Below are positions 1-11,989 of a DNA stretch of 64,000 bases, piece after piece. Every line of letters begins with the position of its first letter. Within the stretch, counting starts at the first letter, position 1. The notes beneath the pieces were generated by a model. That model saw only the letters and a list, made by a program, of their open reading frames with translations, searched no databases and was not told the origin of the DNA. This stretch comes from Periplaneta americana (taxonomy: Eukaryota > Arthropoda > Insecta > Blattodea > Blattidae): NCBI RefSeq assembly GCF_040183065.1, contig NC_091120.1, positions 176,237,988 to 176,301,987 of the forward strand. The letters are read 5' to 3'. Position numbers and translations under genes: made by a program.

Positions 1-1459
1 CCGTTTTACTAAATGCATTACTATTTATCCTTCCCTATCTATCCTCTTCTATTCTCTGTCCTAACTAGATTGTCTCCCTTCCTTTTCCCTCTTTCCTATT
101 GAAATATTTATTAATTATTTGATTTTTTCTCGAATCTGAAATCTACGTACTCTAAAGGTGCATCTACTTCTACACTGTTCAACGTTTCTTTCAACTTCTA
201 CGCATTCAAGCAATGCATGCAAGAGTGAACAAAACCCTTTCAATTTTGAATGCTTTTTTTCCACTAAAAATTAGAGCGCATGTGACAATTGAAAGCTACC
301 CATCGCCGGTGGGTATCTTGTGCGTTATTTCGTTCAACAGCAGCATGTAGCGAGCAGCTGATTGTTTTAGGTGGCCGTAAATAAACTGAAAAGTGTTTTG
401 TTTGGTAATGGTGGACCTTCTAAGTTGAAAATGGCGGCAAGTACGATTAGCTTTATTGAAGATTATACTAGTACCTATGAAGTGTTCAACCACGAATTTG
501 CGAATCAAATAGGCCTAAGGATTGGATTGATATTTAATATTTATTGATTAAAATATTTACATAGTGAAGAGACGTTCAAAGGCCACCGGCGTGGCTCAGT
601 GGGTTAAGGCGCTTCCCTGCCGGTCTGAAGTTGCGCTCGGGCGCGGGTTCGATCCCCGCTTGGGCTGATTACCTGATTGGGTTTTTTCCGAGGTTTTTCC
701 CAACCGTAAGGTGAATGTCAGGTAATCTATGGCGAATCCTCGGCCTCATCTCGCCAAATACCATCTCGCTATCACCAATCTCATCGACGCTAAATATCCT
801 AGTAGTTGATACAGCGTCGTTAAATAACCAACTAAAATAAAAAAAAATGACGTTCAATATGACACAACTTAATTGAACTATCGTTTTTAACTTGATTCTC
901 TCAATATTCTCCTCATGGAAAATTGAATCGTGTAGATGCACCTTTATTCCTTCTATCCCAGCTATTTTCCCTAAATTTTTTGTATACATTTTCATTTTAT
1001 TTATTTTACAACACTTACATCATATATAAATAAATATATATCCATATTATTCTCTCCTATATTTATTTACGCATTAGTTTATGTTCCCTAATTCCTTCAG
1101 CTGCTCGCTACATGCTCCTGTTGAACGAAATAACGCACAAGATACCCACCGGCGATGGGTAGCTTTCGATTGTCACATGCGCTCTAATTTTTAGTGGAAA
1201 AAAAGCATTCAAAATTGAAAGGGTTTTGTTCACTCTTGCATGCATTGCTTGAATGCGTAGAAGTTGAAAGAAACGTTGAACAGTGTAGAAGTAGATGCAC
1301 CTTTAGAGTAGGTAGATTTTAGATTCGAGAAAAAAATCAAATAATTAATAAATATTTCAATAGGAAAGAGGGAAAAGGAAGGGAGACAATTTAGTTAGGA
1401 CAGAGAATAGAAGAGGATAGATAGGGAAGGATAAATAGTAATGCATTTAGTAAAACGGA
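1..1459. repeat. Long inverted repeat (arms 1-360 and 1098-1459)
   Basis: The first 360 bases are the near-perfect reverse complement of 1098-1459; position i pairs with about 1459-i. The left arm starts at the window edge and may continue beyond it. Each arm carries the motif AAGGTGCATCTAC or its complement, and a further inverted copy lies at about 932-945, so the arms probably include the end of a DNA transposon plus its flank. The spacer holds a SINE (580-848) and about 470 bp of other sequence. No intact gene is visible; a short open frame (about 431-540, plus) beginning MAASTISF is unassigned. Confidence 0.85.
580..848 (+). mobile_element. tRNA-derived SINE, family 1
   Basis: The tRNA-like head has an A box (tggctcagtgg, 592-602) and a B box (ggttcgatccc, 646-656). 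The body ends in a gcgtcgttaaataacc-type tail and an A-rich stretch. A 9-bp target duplication, gacgttcaa, flanks it at 571-579 and 849-857. It carries no coding capacity and would depend on a LINE for movement. It sits in the spacer of the long inverted repeat. Confidence 0.93.
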
Positions 1460-2349
1460 AGGTTAGGAATTAAACGGGAAATATCTATAATACTACTACA
1501 CTTTTAGTACCCCTGATACTACTTCCAACTTCACAACACTGATTCATATTAATTTTCAGTTCACTTAATTTCACAACTGATTTCTCTCTCTTTTATAGTA
1601 CATAATGAATGCAACCACATTAAAATTAACTTTATAGATGTGAGCTGAATTTCGAAATACATGTTGACAGGGAAATCTCCTTGATGCAAAAAAGATATTT
1701 AAATAAATAGATAATACAATAAATCAGGCACTACACTCAATATAAAAATTACAGGCGATTTAAGTAGATCACGAGACATGTATATTCAGCTTACGCTTCT
1801 CTTTAACATGAGTGATATCAGAGTTTACAGAAAAAATGGCAGGAGGTTCATAGAATCGGTGCCTTTGCATAAAACAGTATTATTCTCTCGGTGGAGTATT
1901 ATTCTGATATTTAGATTTTTAAGTAATTGGTTCGGCTTAAGTGCACAATACCGGAGTGGGTGTATAGTAATTGCGTCCAGACGCCAGCTGTTCAAATATG
2001 CCACTTTTGAACTACTCTTGCATCTCATAAGCATTGATACTCGCATTTATATTTGTTATGCATTATGTTGGTTTTTGACGGTGTAGGTAGCCTATGGTAT
2101 AGAAGGGTTATGGCGAAGGTATATTGAGGATTAGCGGAGGGCTTTCCCCTCCCCCCCCCCACCGCTGTAAGTCCCAGCTGTATCGTAAATGCAATGGATA
2201 TAGGCCCTACCTAATCTTAGCAGTTAGAGGAAGCATTATCACACAAATAGGCTAGATGATATGTCATTTTAGTACTTACCTTATATCTACTTCTCTGTCT
2301 TCATTCGTACTGTTCAGTTGTCAATGTGATGGCTTGAAGTAATGAAATA
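1460..2349. other. No gene recognised
   Basis: AT-rich sequence with short chance frames on both strands and a C-run at about 2149-2160. No transposon end or coding similarity was recognised. Confidence 0.6.
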
Positions 2350-2357
2350 CTAATAAC

Positions 2358-4553
<2,196 letters not shown>

Positions 4554-4783
4554 CTAATAACCTATACGAATATCGTTCGTAAAATTTAAATTTAAATCAT
4601 TTCCGTATTACAAGAATTGATAATTTCCTATCACAGTTAAAACTGAAAAGTATGTCTTGTAAAGAATTTTATGGTCGAATTTTTCAACGATCTTGTGGTC
4701 TAATGATTACGATAAGAGACTACTAAGCAGAAGGTTTCTGGATCGGTTCCCCGTGATTCCAATATGGTATTACAGTATATATA

Positions 4784-5502
4784 CAGTGTGACTCATGAGA
4801 ATTTACAGTCACTTACGGAGCTTATTTCCGAAGACATTCTAAGCAAAAAATGCAACATAAACATGTGTCTAATCTCAATATATTCAGAGTTACATTAATT
4901 TGAAGTTGTTTGTAAAATACCTTTTTTCTTTAGTTTTAAGAGTAAAAGAATATTACAAATAGAGAATGAACTATTCAGAAGTATCATTTCTTTAATTGGC
5001 TAGTGTTCTGAAGCTAAAAATGTGTTGTCAGTTGCTTTGTACAGATTTTGTTTTCCAATTTTCAACTAAAAATGGCATTATTCTTACGCACTTATCACAA
5101 AAATTGTTACAAATCTTACGACTTCAGGAACTTGATTCTTTACAGTTTAATTATGCGTGATTTATAACAATTGTGGTAAATGCGTAAGAAATATGTAATT
5201 TTGTAGTTAAAAATAGAAAAAGAAAGTCTGTACGGAGCAACTATGGAATTCACAACACATTTTGTGTTTCAGAATACCAGATAATTAAAGAAATGATACT
5301 CCTGAATAGTTCAATCTCTATTTGTAATATTCTTTTATCCCTAAAACTAAAGAATAATGGTAGTCCTATTTTACAAACAATTTCAAATTAGTGTAACTCT
5401 GAAAATATTGAGATTAGAACAAATATTTATGTGACGTTTTTGCTCAGAATGTCTTTGGAAATAAGCTCCGTAAGTGGCGGTAAATCCTCGTGAATCACCC
5501 TG
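4784..5502. mobile_element. Foldback element, 719 bp, TA-flanked
   Basis: The sequence from CAGTGTGACTCATGAG is almost entirely the reverse complement of the sequence ending GTGAATCACCCTG. The arms (about 4784-5118 and 5148-5502) meet at a roughly 30-base centre. TA at 4782-4783 and 5503-5504 fits a Tc1/mariner-type target. No coding capacity is visible, so it is probably a non-autonomous palindromic element. Confidence 0.85.
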
Positions 5503-5504
5503 TA

Positions 5505-6184
5505 TATATGTGGTAATATAGAAGTGCAGTGAAGATGATAAAAAGTAGAAGGAACTGACAAGAAATGGGGAAAAAGGAAACAAAGGGAGATTAAAGAGGA
5601 AAAAGAAGAGATTTTTTTCATTTCTCACTCCTTTACTTTCACAAACCCGTAAGACACTTGAGTTAATGCATGACTGGCATATTTGAAAATATAGAGGCTC
5701 CGGTATTGTGCACTTTTTCCATTGGTTCTTATTTGTAAGGATTGTGAATATGATTGAGAGTCATATAAATTTAATAAAATTTGTGTGTTGTATTATTATT
5801 GATTATTTTTACTTCTATTTGTGTATTGAACATGTACCATATTATATCTGCACGAGTATTTGCAATGGAATTACTGTGTTTCATCTGAATTGATTTGTTC
5901 GAGAAACGTTGTATGGGTCTGTGATAAGAAAAAGAGAAATATGATTCATGCAATAAAATAAGCTTACCCATCTAGCAATCAAAGTATCAATGTAAGAGAG
6001 TCTGATCTTCTTGTTCTTATTTCTTTTATTTTAAATTAGTATACAAATCCAAGTTATCTTTCACATACGCTATGGATTGTTAGTTTCCAGGTTTTGAAAC
6101 ATCTACTGTATGTTAAAAATCACCAGATAACACAATTGGCATTTTGTCGTATTCCTTAGATTGCATAATGTCAAATATCTAAGA
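5505..6184. other. No gene recognised
   Basis: AT-rich sequence with a purine-rich stretch at about 5520-5620. Its frames are short and low in complexity, and no similarity was recognised. Confidence 0.55.
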
Positions 6185-6185
6185 G

Positions 6186-6338
6186 TGAGTTAAATAAACG
6201 GATAGATAAGTGACAGGGGATCGAGGTCTGTGTCAAGGTTAGAGTGGATTAGATGATGGGATAATTAAGTGATGGGAGAAAGAGGACTCTGACAAGGTTA
6301 GAATATGTGCGATGAAGGGATAGTCAAGTTGTAAGTGA
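6186..6338. repeat. Minisatellite, left part (about 57-bp unit)
   Basis: Degenerate tandem units containing 'aagtga', 'gaggactctgacaaggttag' and 'gatgaggg'. The array resumes at 8108 after an inserted hAT element. About two and a half units lie on this side. Confidence 0.75.
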
Positions 6339-6446
6339 AGTCCGGATATTTATGTAATTACATATTTTTTCTTTAGTATGTATTTGTCTGAAAACTAAAA
6401 ATGCTGCTAATACCATTATATTTAATTTTAATACTACATACTTTTA

Positions 6447-7335
6447 AGTTCAGGATAACAGGCAGGGTTTGGAATTAAACGGGTTACATCAGCTTCTTGT
6501 CTATGCAGATGACGTGAATATGTTAGGAGAAAATACACAAACGATTAGGGAAAACACGGAAATTTTACTTGAAGCAAGTAAAGCGATCGGTTTGGAAGTA
6601 AATCCCGAAAAGACAAAGTATATGATTATGTCTCGTGACCAGAATATTGTACGAGATGGAAATATAAAAATTGGAGATTTATCCTTGAAGAGGTGGAAAA
6701 ATTCAAATATCTTGGAGCAACAGTAACAAATATAAATAACACTCGGGAGGAAATTAAACGCAGAATAAATATGGGAAATGCGTGTTATTATTCGGTTGAG
6801 AAGCTCTTATCATCCAGTCTGCTGTCCAAACATCTGAAAGTTAGAATTTATAAAACAGTTATATTACCAGTTCTTCTGTATGGTTGTGAAACTTGGACTC
6901 TCACTCTGAGAGAGGAACATAGGTTAAGGGTGTTTTAGAATAAGGTGCTTAGGAAAATATTTGGGGCTAAGCGGGATGAAGTTACAGGAGAATGGAGAAA
7001 GTTACACAACACAGAACTGCACGCATTGTATTCTTCACCTAACATAATTAGGAACTTAAAATCCAGACGTTTGAGATGGGCAGGGCATGTAGCACGTATG
7101 GGCGAATCCAGAAATGCATATAGAGTGTTAGTTGGGAGACCGGAGGGAAAAATACCTTTAGGGAGGCCGAGAAATAGATGGGAGGATAATATTAAAATGG
7201 ATTTGAGGGAGGTGGGGTGTGATGATAGAGACTGGATTAATCTTGCACAGGATAGGGACCGATGGCGGGCTTATGTGAGGGCGGCAATGAACCTTCGGGT
7301 TCCTTAAAAGCCATTTGTAAGTAAGTAAGTAAGTA
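6447..7335 (+). mobile_element. 5'-truncated LINE (YADD-type reverse transcriptase)
   Basis: The 3' part of a non-LTR retrotransposon ending in a gtaa microsatellite tail. A perfect 14-bp duplication, actacatactttta, flanks it at 6433-6446 and 7336-7349. The same family recurs at 48643-49103, 56339-59247 and 58136-58712. Confidence 0.95.
6469..7307 (+). pseudogene. LINE reverse transcriptase, C-terminal part, broken
   Basis: Spans from just before the polymerase active-site motif YADD to the C-terminus of a non-LTR reverse transcriptase. Segment 6469-6726 carries [11 protein letters not shown], where the two aspartates are the metal ligands. A frameshift near 6690 moves the reading to 6693-6938. 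An in-frame TAG at 6937-6939 precedes the last segment (6945-7307), which ends AAMNLRVP. The C-terminal region holds the WAGHVARM block followed by a basic GRP.GK-type stretch, widespread in insect LINEs of this sort. The upstream endonuclease and fingers are missing by 5' truncation. The clade cannot be fixed from this part. Non-functional. Confidence 0.92.
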
Positions 7336-7707
7336 ACTACATACTTTTACATATTTCGTACAATACTGCGTATTTTTAAGATAATTACATATTTTTACAT
7401 AAAATCATCCATGCCTTATGTCGTTTAATTAAATGTCCTCTAAAGAAAATTAATGAACATTTCAGCATAAACTAAAAAGAAATTATAAAAATATTTATAC
7501 AGTTTTAAACTCAATGTTATCGGGACATGATGGAATACATATTCCAGCATTCAGGACAAGACAACCATAGGTAGTCGTGAAAAAATTCGAAGCAGTCCTT
7601 GAAAGAAATCAGGGTTAAACCATTTTATTTATATTTTTGTCCAAATCTTCATTGCAAAAGCGTAGAACCCTGCAGAAGACATTGCTGTCAGCCATATGCT
7701 TTTGTTT

Positions 7708-7856
7708 AAATATGCACCAGTAACCTCATGTGATGTCGAGAGATCATTTTCGGTCCATACTGTCATAAGAACATACTGTCCAACCACCGACGGAACTTCA
7801 ACTCCTGAAAATATGGAGGAATATCTTGTAGCACATTGTGCTTCATGTCTTGATTA
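7708..7856 (+). pseudogene. hAT transposase hATC domain remnant
   Basis: Reads [15 protein letters not shown] followed by a diverged stretch ending near YLVAHCASCLD and a stop. The first block nearly repeats the hATC core of the intact transposase at 2595-4079, where it reads [13 protein letters not shown]. The rest of the transposase is missing or unrecognisable. It lies at the 3' side of the decayed hAT element. Confidence 0.8.
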
Positions 7857-8107
7857 ACTTAAAAATCGCAAAAAAAAAAAAAAAAAAAAGAAGAAGCTAT
7901 CATGACATATATAAATGTGTAATTTGTATGAAATTAATGTTAGTTAGTTAAAATTAAATTATTTTTTGCAATAAATAACAACAATCTATTTTTAACTCCC
8001 TGTGCAATTTTGATATTACATATTTAGTACATTTTCTTTTTTTTAGGTTTTTAGTTGCATATTTATGTACATATTTTTAGGGTCAATATTACATAAAAAT
8101 CCGGACT

Positions 8108-8206
8108 CAAGTGATAAGGCACCGAGGACTGCACGTGACAAGGTTAGAGTGGAATAGATGAGGGGTAGCTAAGTGTCAGGAGACAGAGGACTCTGACAAG
8201 GTTCGA
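8108..8206. repeat. Minisatellite, right part
   Basis: Continuation of the array at 6186-6338 ('caaggttagagtgga', 'gaggactctgacaaggtt'). Joining the two sides restores the unit period across the hAT insertion. Confidence 0.75.
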
Positions 8207-8429
8207 GTTATTTATTATTGCTTTGCTCTCAATTTTAATAGTTTGTACATATTCCCCAAGTCAAATCAAAGAGTTCTGATTAAATTGTGTCGAGAAAACG
8301 TACCGTCAGTGAAAGTAAATAATTACCAGTTCTTCAACAGATTCAGTACAACCTCCCTTCTACCCATAAGGTTCTCAGTACCAATGAATAACAAATAACA
8401 ACTAAAGCAGATGGTAAGGTAAAGCTATC

Positions 8430-8673
8430 CAGCATCTTGTTGGTTATTTAACGACGCTGTACTAACTACTAGGTTATTTAGCGTCGATGGAATTGATGAT
8501 AGTAAGATTAGGCCGAGGATTCGCCATACATGAAATGACATGTGCCTTACAGTTGAGGAAACGTCGGAAAACCCCAATAAGGTAATCAGCTCACGTGGGA
8601 ATCGAACCCAAGGCCAAGCGCAGCTCTGGATCAGCAGGAAAACGCCTCTGCCGACTGATCCACTCCAGTCACT
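8430..8673 (-). mobile_element. tRNA-derived SINE, family 1, minus strand
   Basis: Reverse-complement copy of the family at 580-848. The tail (ggttatttaacgacgct) is at the left and the diverged B box (gggaatcgaaccc) near 8597-8609. Possible target repeats are agctatcc (left) and agctatttcc (right). It is more diverged than the copy at 580. Confidence 0.85.
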
Positions 8674-8682
8674 AGCTATTTC

Positions 8683-8864
8683 CACAGTCTAGTATATACA
8701 GCCACGAAGCTCAATACGTAGGAAATATGCATCCATAGATAGTTGCTAACCACTAGGATCGCTACTATCGCCACATTACAGACAATGCGAAATAGTAACG
8801 GCACAGTCTATTGTTCCTAGTACCCTCACAACTCAAGCTTCGTGACTGTATATACTAGACTGTG
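8683..8864. mobile_element. MITE of the CACAGTCTAG family, copy 1
   Basis: A 182-bp element with about 28-bp terminal inverted repeats, beginning cacagtctagtatatacag and ending in the complement. It is nearly identical to copies at 9952, 33562, 46430 and 52069. The flanks ctatttc and ctactcg match only partly. Confidence 0.92.
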
Positions 8865-9916
8865 CTACTCGTATTTCTTTAGACACCGTGTAAGTATAGC
8901 CTAGTAGAGATCTCAAAGAAAATGGCCGGCTGGAATTTTCTAAGTCTCAGAAAAGCGGATTTACGCCTGCGCAAACAAGTGAGCGATACTATAATAAACA
9001 TCCGAACGCGCCAAACGAATTTTTTTCCGGTAAGTGAGCGCCTACTTTGATTCTTTCATAACCAACGTTAGCTTCCGTGTTCCTATGAAAGGGATAAGGG
9101 CTCACAATAGTAGCCCTATATTACGATACAAGGTTGGGAAATGCTTTTCCTCGATTTTGTAATGCACTTCGCAAACGTGTAATGTACGGTATTTTTTGCA
9201 CGATAGTAGCCTATATTTTGAAAGTAATATTTTTAAAAATCTTAATATACAGTATTTACGTTACACTATGAACAGCTGGCTGATGTTAGCAGTCTGACCA
9301 ACCTACAAACTTCACCATCAACGTCAATGTAAAGGAGTAAAAATGATTCAGGTAGGCTACTTGTAATATTTCGTGTTCAATTTGAATAATTTTTATTTAC
9401 TTTTGTTAAGTGAAGTTTTAATTGTTTAAATAAAGTTCAATTCATTTTCAAATGCAGTGATTTGTTTCGTGTAAAGCATATTAATTAATACCGCCTTTTG
9501 CGAAAGAATTTTACATGCATTGTAGCACACATAGAAGGCAGTGGTTTTCATTAAAACCCTAGAGCAATTATTTGTAATATTTGAACATACTATCTAGGTT
9601 GGCAGCTCTGAATTCAGTAAAATCAACTTTCAATCGTTGCGGCCGTTTGCTCTAATGCCGAGAAAACACACTATCGTATAAAAACTTTATTACGACAGAA
9701 ATTCTGAATGTCTATCTTCTTTTAAGATGCTTTAAAACTGCCAACTTGTACGGCAGTGAATTCGATTCATTTAATCTATAACAGTAGTTTTGTTGTGTTG
9801 GTTTATTATTGTAATTATTGTGCTATAATATTGCCACATTACCTGATCACTTTTGGCTACCATAGGCCTATTAATATTAACAATATAATACATAATATTT
9901 TAGTATTACTCCTACT
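8865..9916. other. No gene recognised
   Basis: AT-rich sequence with only short frames. It includes a GC-richer stretch near 8930-9000 and an AATAAA-like motif near 9430. No similarity was recognised. Confidence 0.55.
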
Positions 9917-9953
9917 GCTACCACCACCACCACCACCACCACCACCACCACCA
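9917..9953 (+). repeat. CCA trinucleotide microsatellite
   Basis: About twelve tandem CCA units abutting the left end of MITE copy 2. The right flank of that MITE is also CTACTG/CTACCACCAG-like. Confidence 0.95.
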
Positions 9954-10135
9954 CAGTCTAATATACTCGTATAAAGTCACGAAGTTCAATACGTAGTAAA
10001 TATGCATCCATAGATAGTTGCTAACCACTAGGATCGCTAATATCGCCTCATTACAGGCAATGCGAATTAGTACCGGCACAGTCTATTCTTCCTAGCACCC
10101 TCACAACTCAAGCTTCGTGACTGTATATACTAGAC

Positions 10136-10991
10136 CAGGCCTGCACAAACAGCGCTCAACAAGCGCGCGCGCTCCTTCGGAGCGGGAGAGCGGTGTTTAC
10201 CGCTCGCCGAAACGGAGAGGAAGATACGTCAGAATGACATAGACTTGCTATAGGTAGAGAGAGGGAAACGACCACTCAGTTATCTAGTGGAGTGCAGTGT
10301 GTAGGCCTATTCTCAATAACTGTTTCACGTTGCTTACCTACTGCTACAGTACAGTATGGAGGAATCTAAAAGACGGAACATAACATTTAACATTTAACGA
10401 TTTACAGCTCGAATTTATTGATCTTCAATGTGACCTAAGGGCTAAAGATCGTTTGAATAATGCTACTAGCCTGGTTGAGTTTTACAAGATTAAACATTAG
10501 CAATAATATCCACGACTACACAGGCTGGCTGTGAAAATGATTGCTATGTTTGGCTCAACATTTATATTTGCGAGCAACTGTTTTCTATAATCAACTTTAA
10601 TAAAGACAGACATCGAACATCTGTAACTGATGTTTCATTACGATCAGCAGGCTACTGTTCCTTTCAGCTGCCAACAGCATAAAACCTCGTTTTGATGCAC
10701 TGATAAATAAAAATATAACAAAATGATATTGTACATTTAAGTAGCTATAGAATTTCTATTACTTCTGTAAAATAAATATTTCTTTATTAATTAATAACAG
10801 TCCAAGATAGTTTTGCAAACACTGAACGGGAATTAATTTCATGAACACTCGTAATAGTACTTCCTTCTGTGTATATTTTGTACGAGATCACCCCTTCTTC
10901 CAGTCCACCCTTATACAGAGCGCAGCTAATATCTGCATTCCGCTCATGAGCTGTGAGCCGGCTCGGAGAGCGCAAACCTTGTGCAGGTCTG
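10136..10991 (+). mobile_element. Internally deleted hAT element nested in a MITE
   Basis: Terminal repeats are caggcctgcacaa and ttgtgcaggtctg, 13 bp with one mismatch. A perfect 8-bp duplication, tactagac, flanks it (10128-10135 and 10992-10999). GC-rich subterminal regions with gcgctc and gagcgg repeats occur at both ends. Interior coding remnants join an N-terminal and a C-terminal transposase piece, so it is a non-autonomous deletion derivative. Confidence 0.93.
10357..10655 (+). pseudogene. hAT transposase, internally deleted
   Basis: A start codon at 10357 opens MEESKRRNITFN and then the frame breaks at a short direct repeat (catttaac at about 10388-10399). The next recognisable stretch, from 10402, reads LQLEFIDLQCDLRAKDR and passes into the hATC dimerisation region (AVKMIAMFGSTF, then CEQLFSIINFNKDRHRT after a one-base shift). 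This C-terminal block matches the hAT group that includes GTF2IRD2/EPM2AIP1-like proteins. The central catalytic part is absent, consistent with deletion between short repeats. Two in-frame stops near 10498-10506 add to the damage. Confidence 0.85.
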
Positions 10992-11234
10992 TACTAGACT
11001 GTGCTACTGTTACTACCACCAGCACCGAAACTAATATTACCACAAATTTCATAGCAGTATAACTACTAATAGTACAAACTGTATAAATCTATTAACCATA
11101 GTAAATATATTAATATTTTCAAGGGAAAAATTGTTTCGGGGCCGGGTAGCACTCGATGTGGGTTTCTGGCGTTTCGTCAGCCCACGCGAGTTGTGTGGAT
11201 ATAAAGGGAAAGGTTGAGACGATGTCGGGTGGAG

Positions 11235-11308
11235 TTCCCGGGTAGCTCAGTTGGCAGAGCGCTGGTACGTTCAACCAGAGGTCCCGGGATCGATACCCGG
11301 CCCCGGAA
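11235..11308 (+). pseudogene. tRNA-like sequence, unit 1
   Basis: About 74 nt that can fold as a cloverleaf. The acceptor pairs ttcccgg with ccccggaa with one mismatch. The D stem is gctc/gagc, the anticodon stem is ctggt/accag, and the T stem is ccggg/cccgg. The 7-nt anticodon loop acgttca puts gtt in the anticodon position, but base 33 is C rather than T. The T loop atcgata departs from ttcga. These faults and its place in a repeat unit suggest a pseudo-tRNA or SINE head rather than a working tRNA. Confidence 0.6.
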
Positions 11309-11525
11309 CAATTTTTCCCTTGAAAATATTCAAATCTGCTTTACAGGGAGCCTTACCTGAATGACTAGATTTGCATAATATATACGTCACTGTGTACGTT
11401 AACAGAAAACCACAATTCAAAGTCACACAGAGATTGTGTGCACTCGATGTGGGTTTCTGGCGTTTCGTCAGCCCACGCGAGTTGTGTGGATATAAAGGGA
11501 AAGGTTGAGGCGATGTCGGGTGGAG

Positions 11526-11599
11526 TTCTCGGGTAGCTCAGTTGGCAGAGCGCTGGTACGTTCAACCAGAGGTCCCGGGATCGATACCCGGCCCCGGAA
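11526..11599 (+). pseudogene. tRNA-like sequence, unit 2
   Basis: Second copy in the tandem unit, with ttctcgg replacing ttcccgg in the 5' acceptor strand and therefore weaker pairing. The anticodon and T arms are unchanged. Confidence 0.6.
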
Positions 11600-11989
11600 A
11601 AATTTTTCCCTTGAAAATATTCAAATCTGCTTTACAGGGAGCCTTACCTGAAAGACTAGATTTGCATAGTAAATATACGCAAATACTATAGCAAAGCAAC
11701 TAGCCTGAAGTACCCCACTGCCTTTTTAGCATCGATTCCTAAGAATACATAGCGATCATTTTTATGTTGTCATCAACGAGTAATGTAATTCGTTGGTTGT
11801 CATCTTTTTAAAAGCGGTAGTAGTGAATACACTCTGAAACAGTTGAAGTGGTTACAGGTTTGATGCGCACTCTTGGACACATGATGTTTGTAATGCGGAT
11901 ATTATGTCGAAATGAAGGGTAATGGAGGACGAGGTGTTCGTGTTAATATATATATTAACGAAATTTAAAATGGTCAAGACTTTTTAGTT

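Larger units (their letters stand above)
6339..8107 (+). mobile_element. Decayed hAT transposon, split by a LINE
   Basis: Ends are agtccggatatttatgtaat at 6339 and its complement at 8088-8107 with one mismatch. The flanks taagtga and caagtga are a near-match target duplication. A/T-rich subterminal repeats (acatattttt) and a C-terminal transposase remnant (7708-7856) place it in hAT, related to the element at 2358. A LINE is nested at 6447-7335, and the whole unit sits inside a minisatellite. Confidence 0.8.
9952..11003. mobile_element. MITE of the CACAGTCTAG family, copy 2, split by a hAT
   Basis: The left part 9952-10135 matches copy 1. The last bases (tactagactgtg) reappear at 10992-11003 after an inserted 856-bp hAT element. 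Removing the insert and one 8-bp duplication restores a normal 182-bp class copy. Confidence 0.93.
11113..11690 (+). repeat. Tandem 291-bp units with a tRNA-like core
   Basis: The sequence starting cactcgatgtgggtttctgg at 11150 recurs at 11441 almost unchanged. Each unit holds a tRNA-like segment, an upstream gatataaaggg motif and a common 3' flank ending gactagatttgcata. The left edge, 11113-11148, is an inverted copy of the sequence at 11294-11331, so a third partial unit seems to lie in opposite orientation. It could be a tandem SINE or a repeated tRNA-like locus. Confidence 0.88.

Noticed and set aside
669-995. 108-codon minus-strand frame
   Set aside because: It lies across the SINE and its flank and is a shadow of non-coding repeat sequence.
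11235-11308. Functional tRNA gene
   Set aside because: An acceptor mismatch, C33 in the anticodon loop, an unusual T loop and the repeated-unit context make a pseudo-tRNA more likely.
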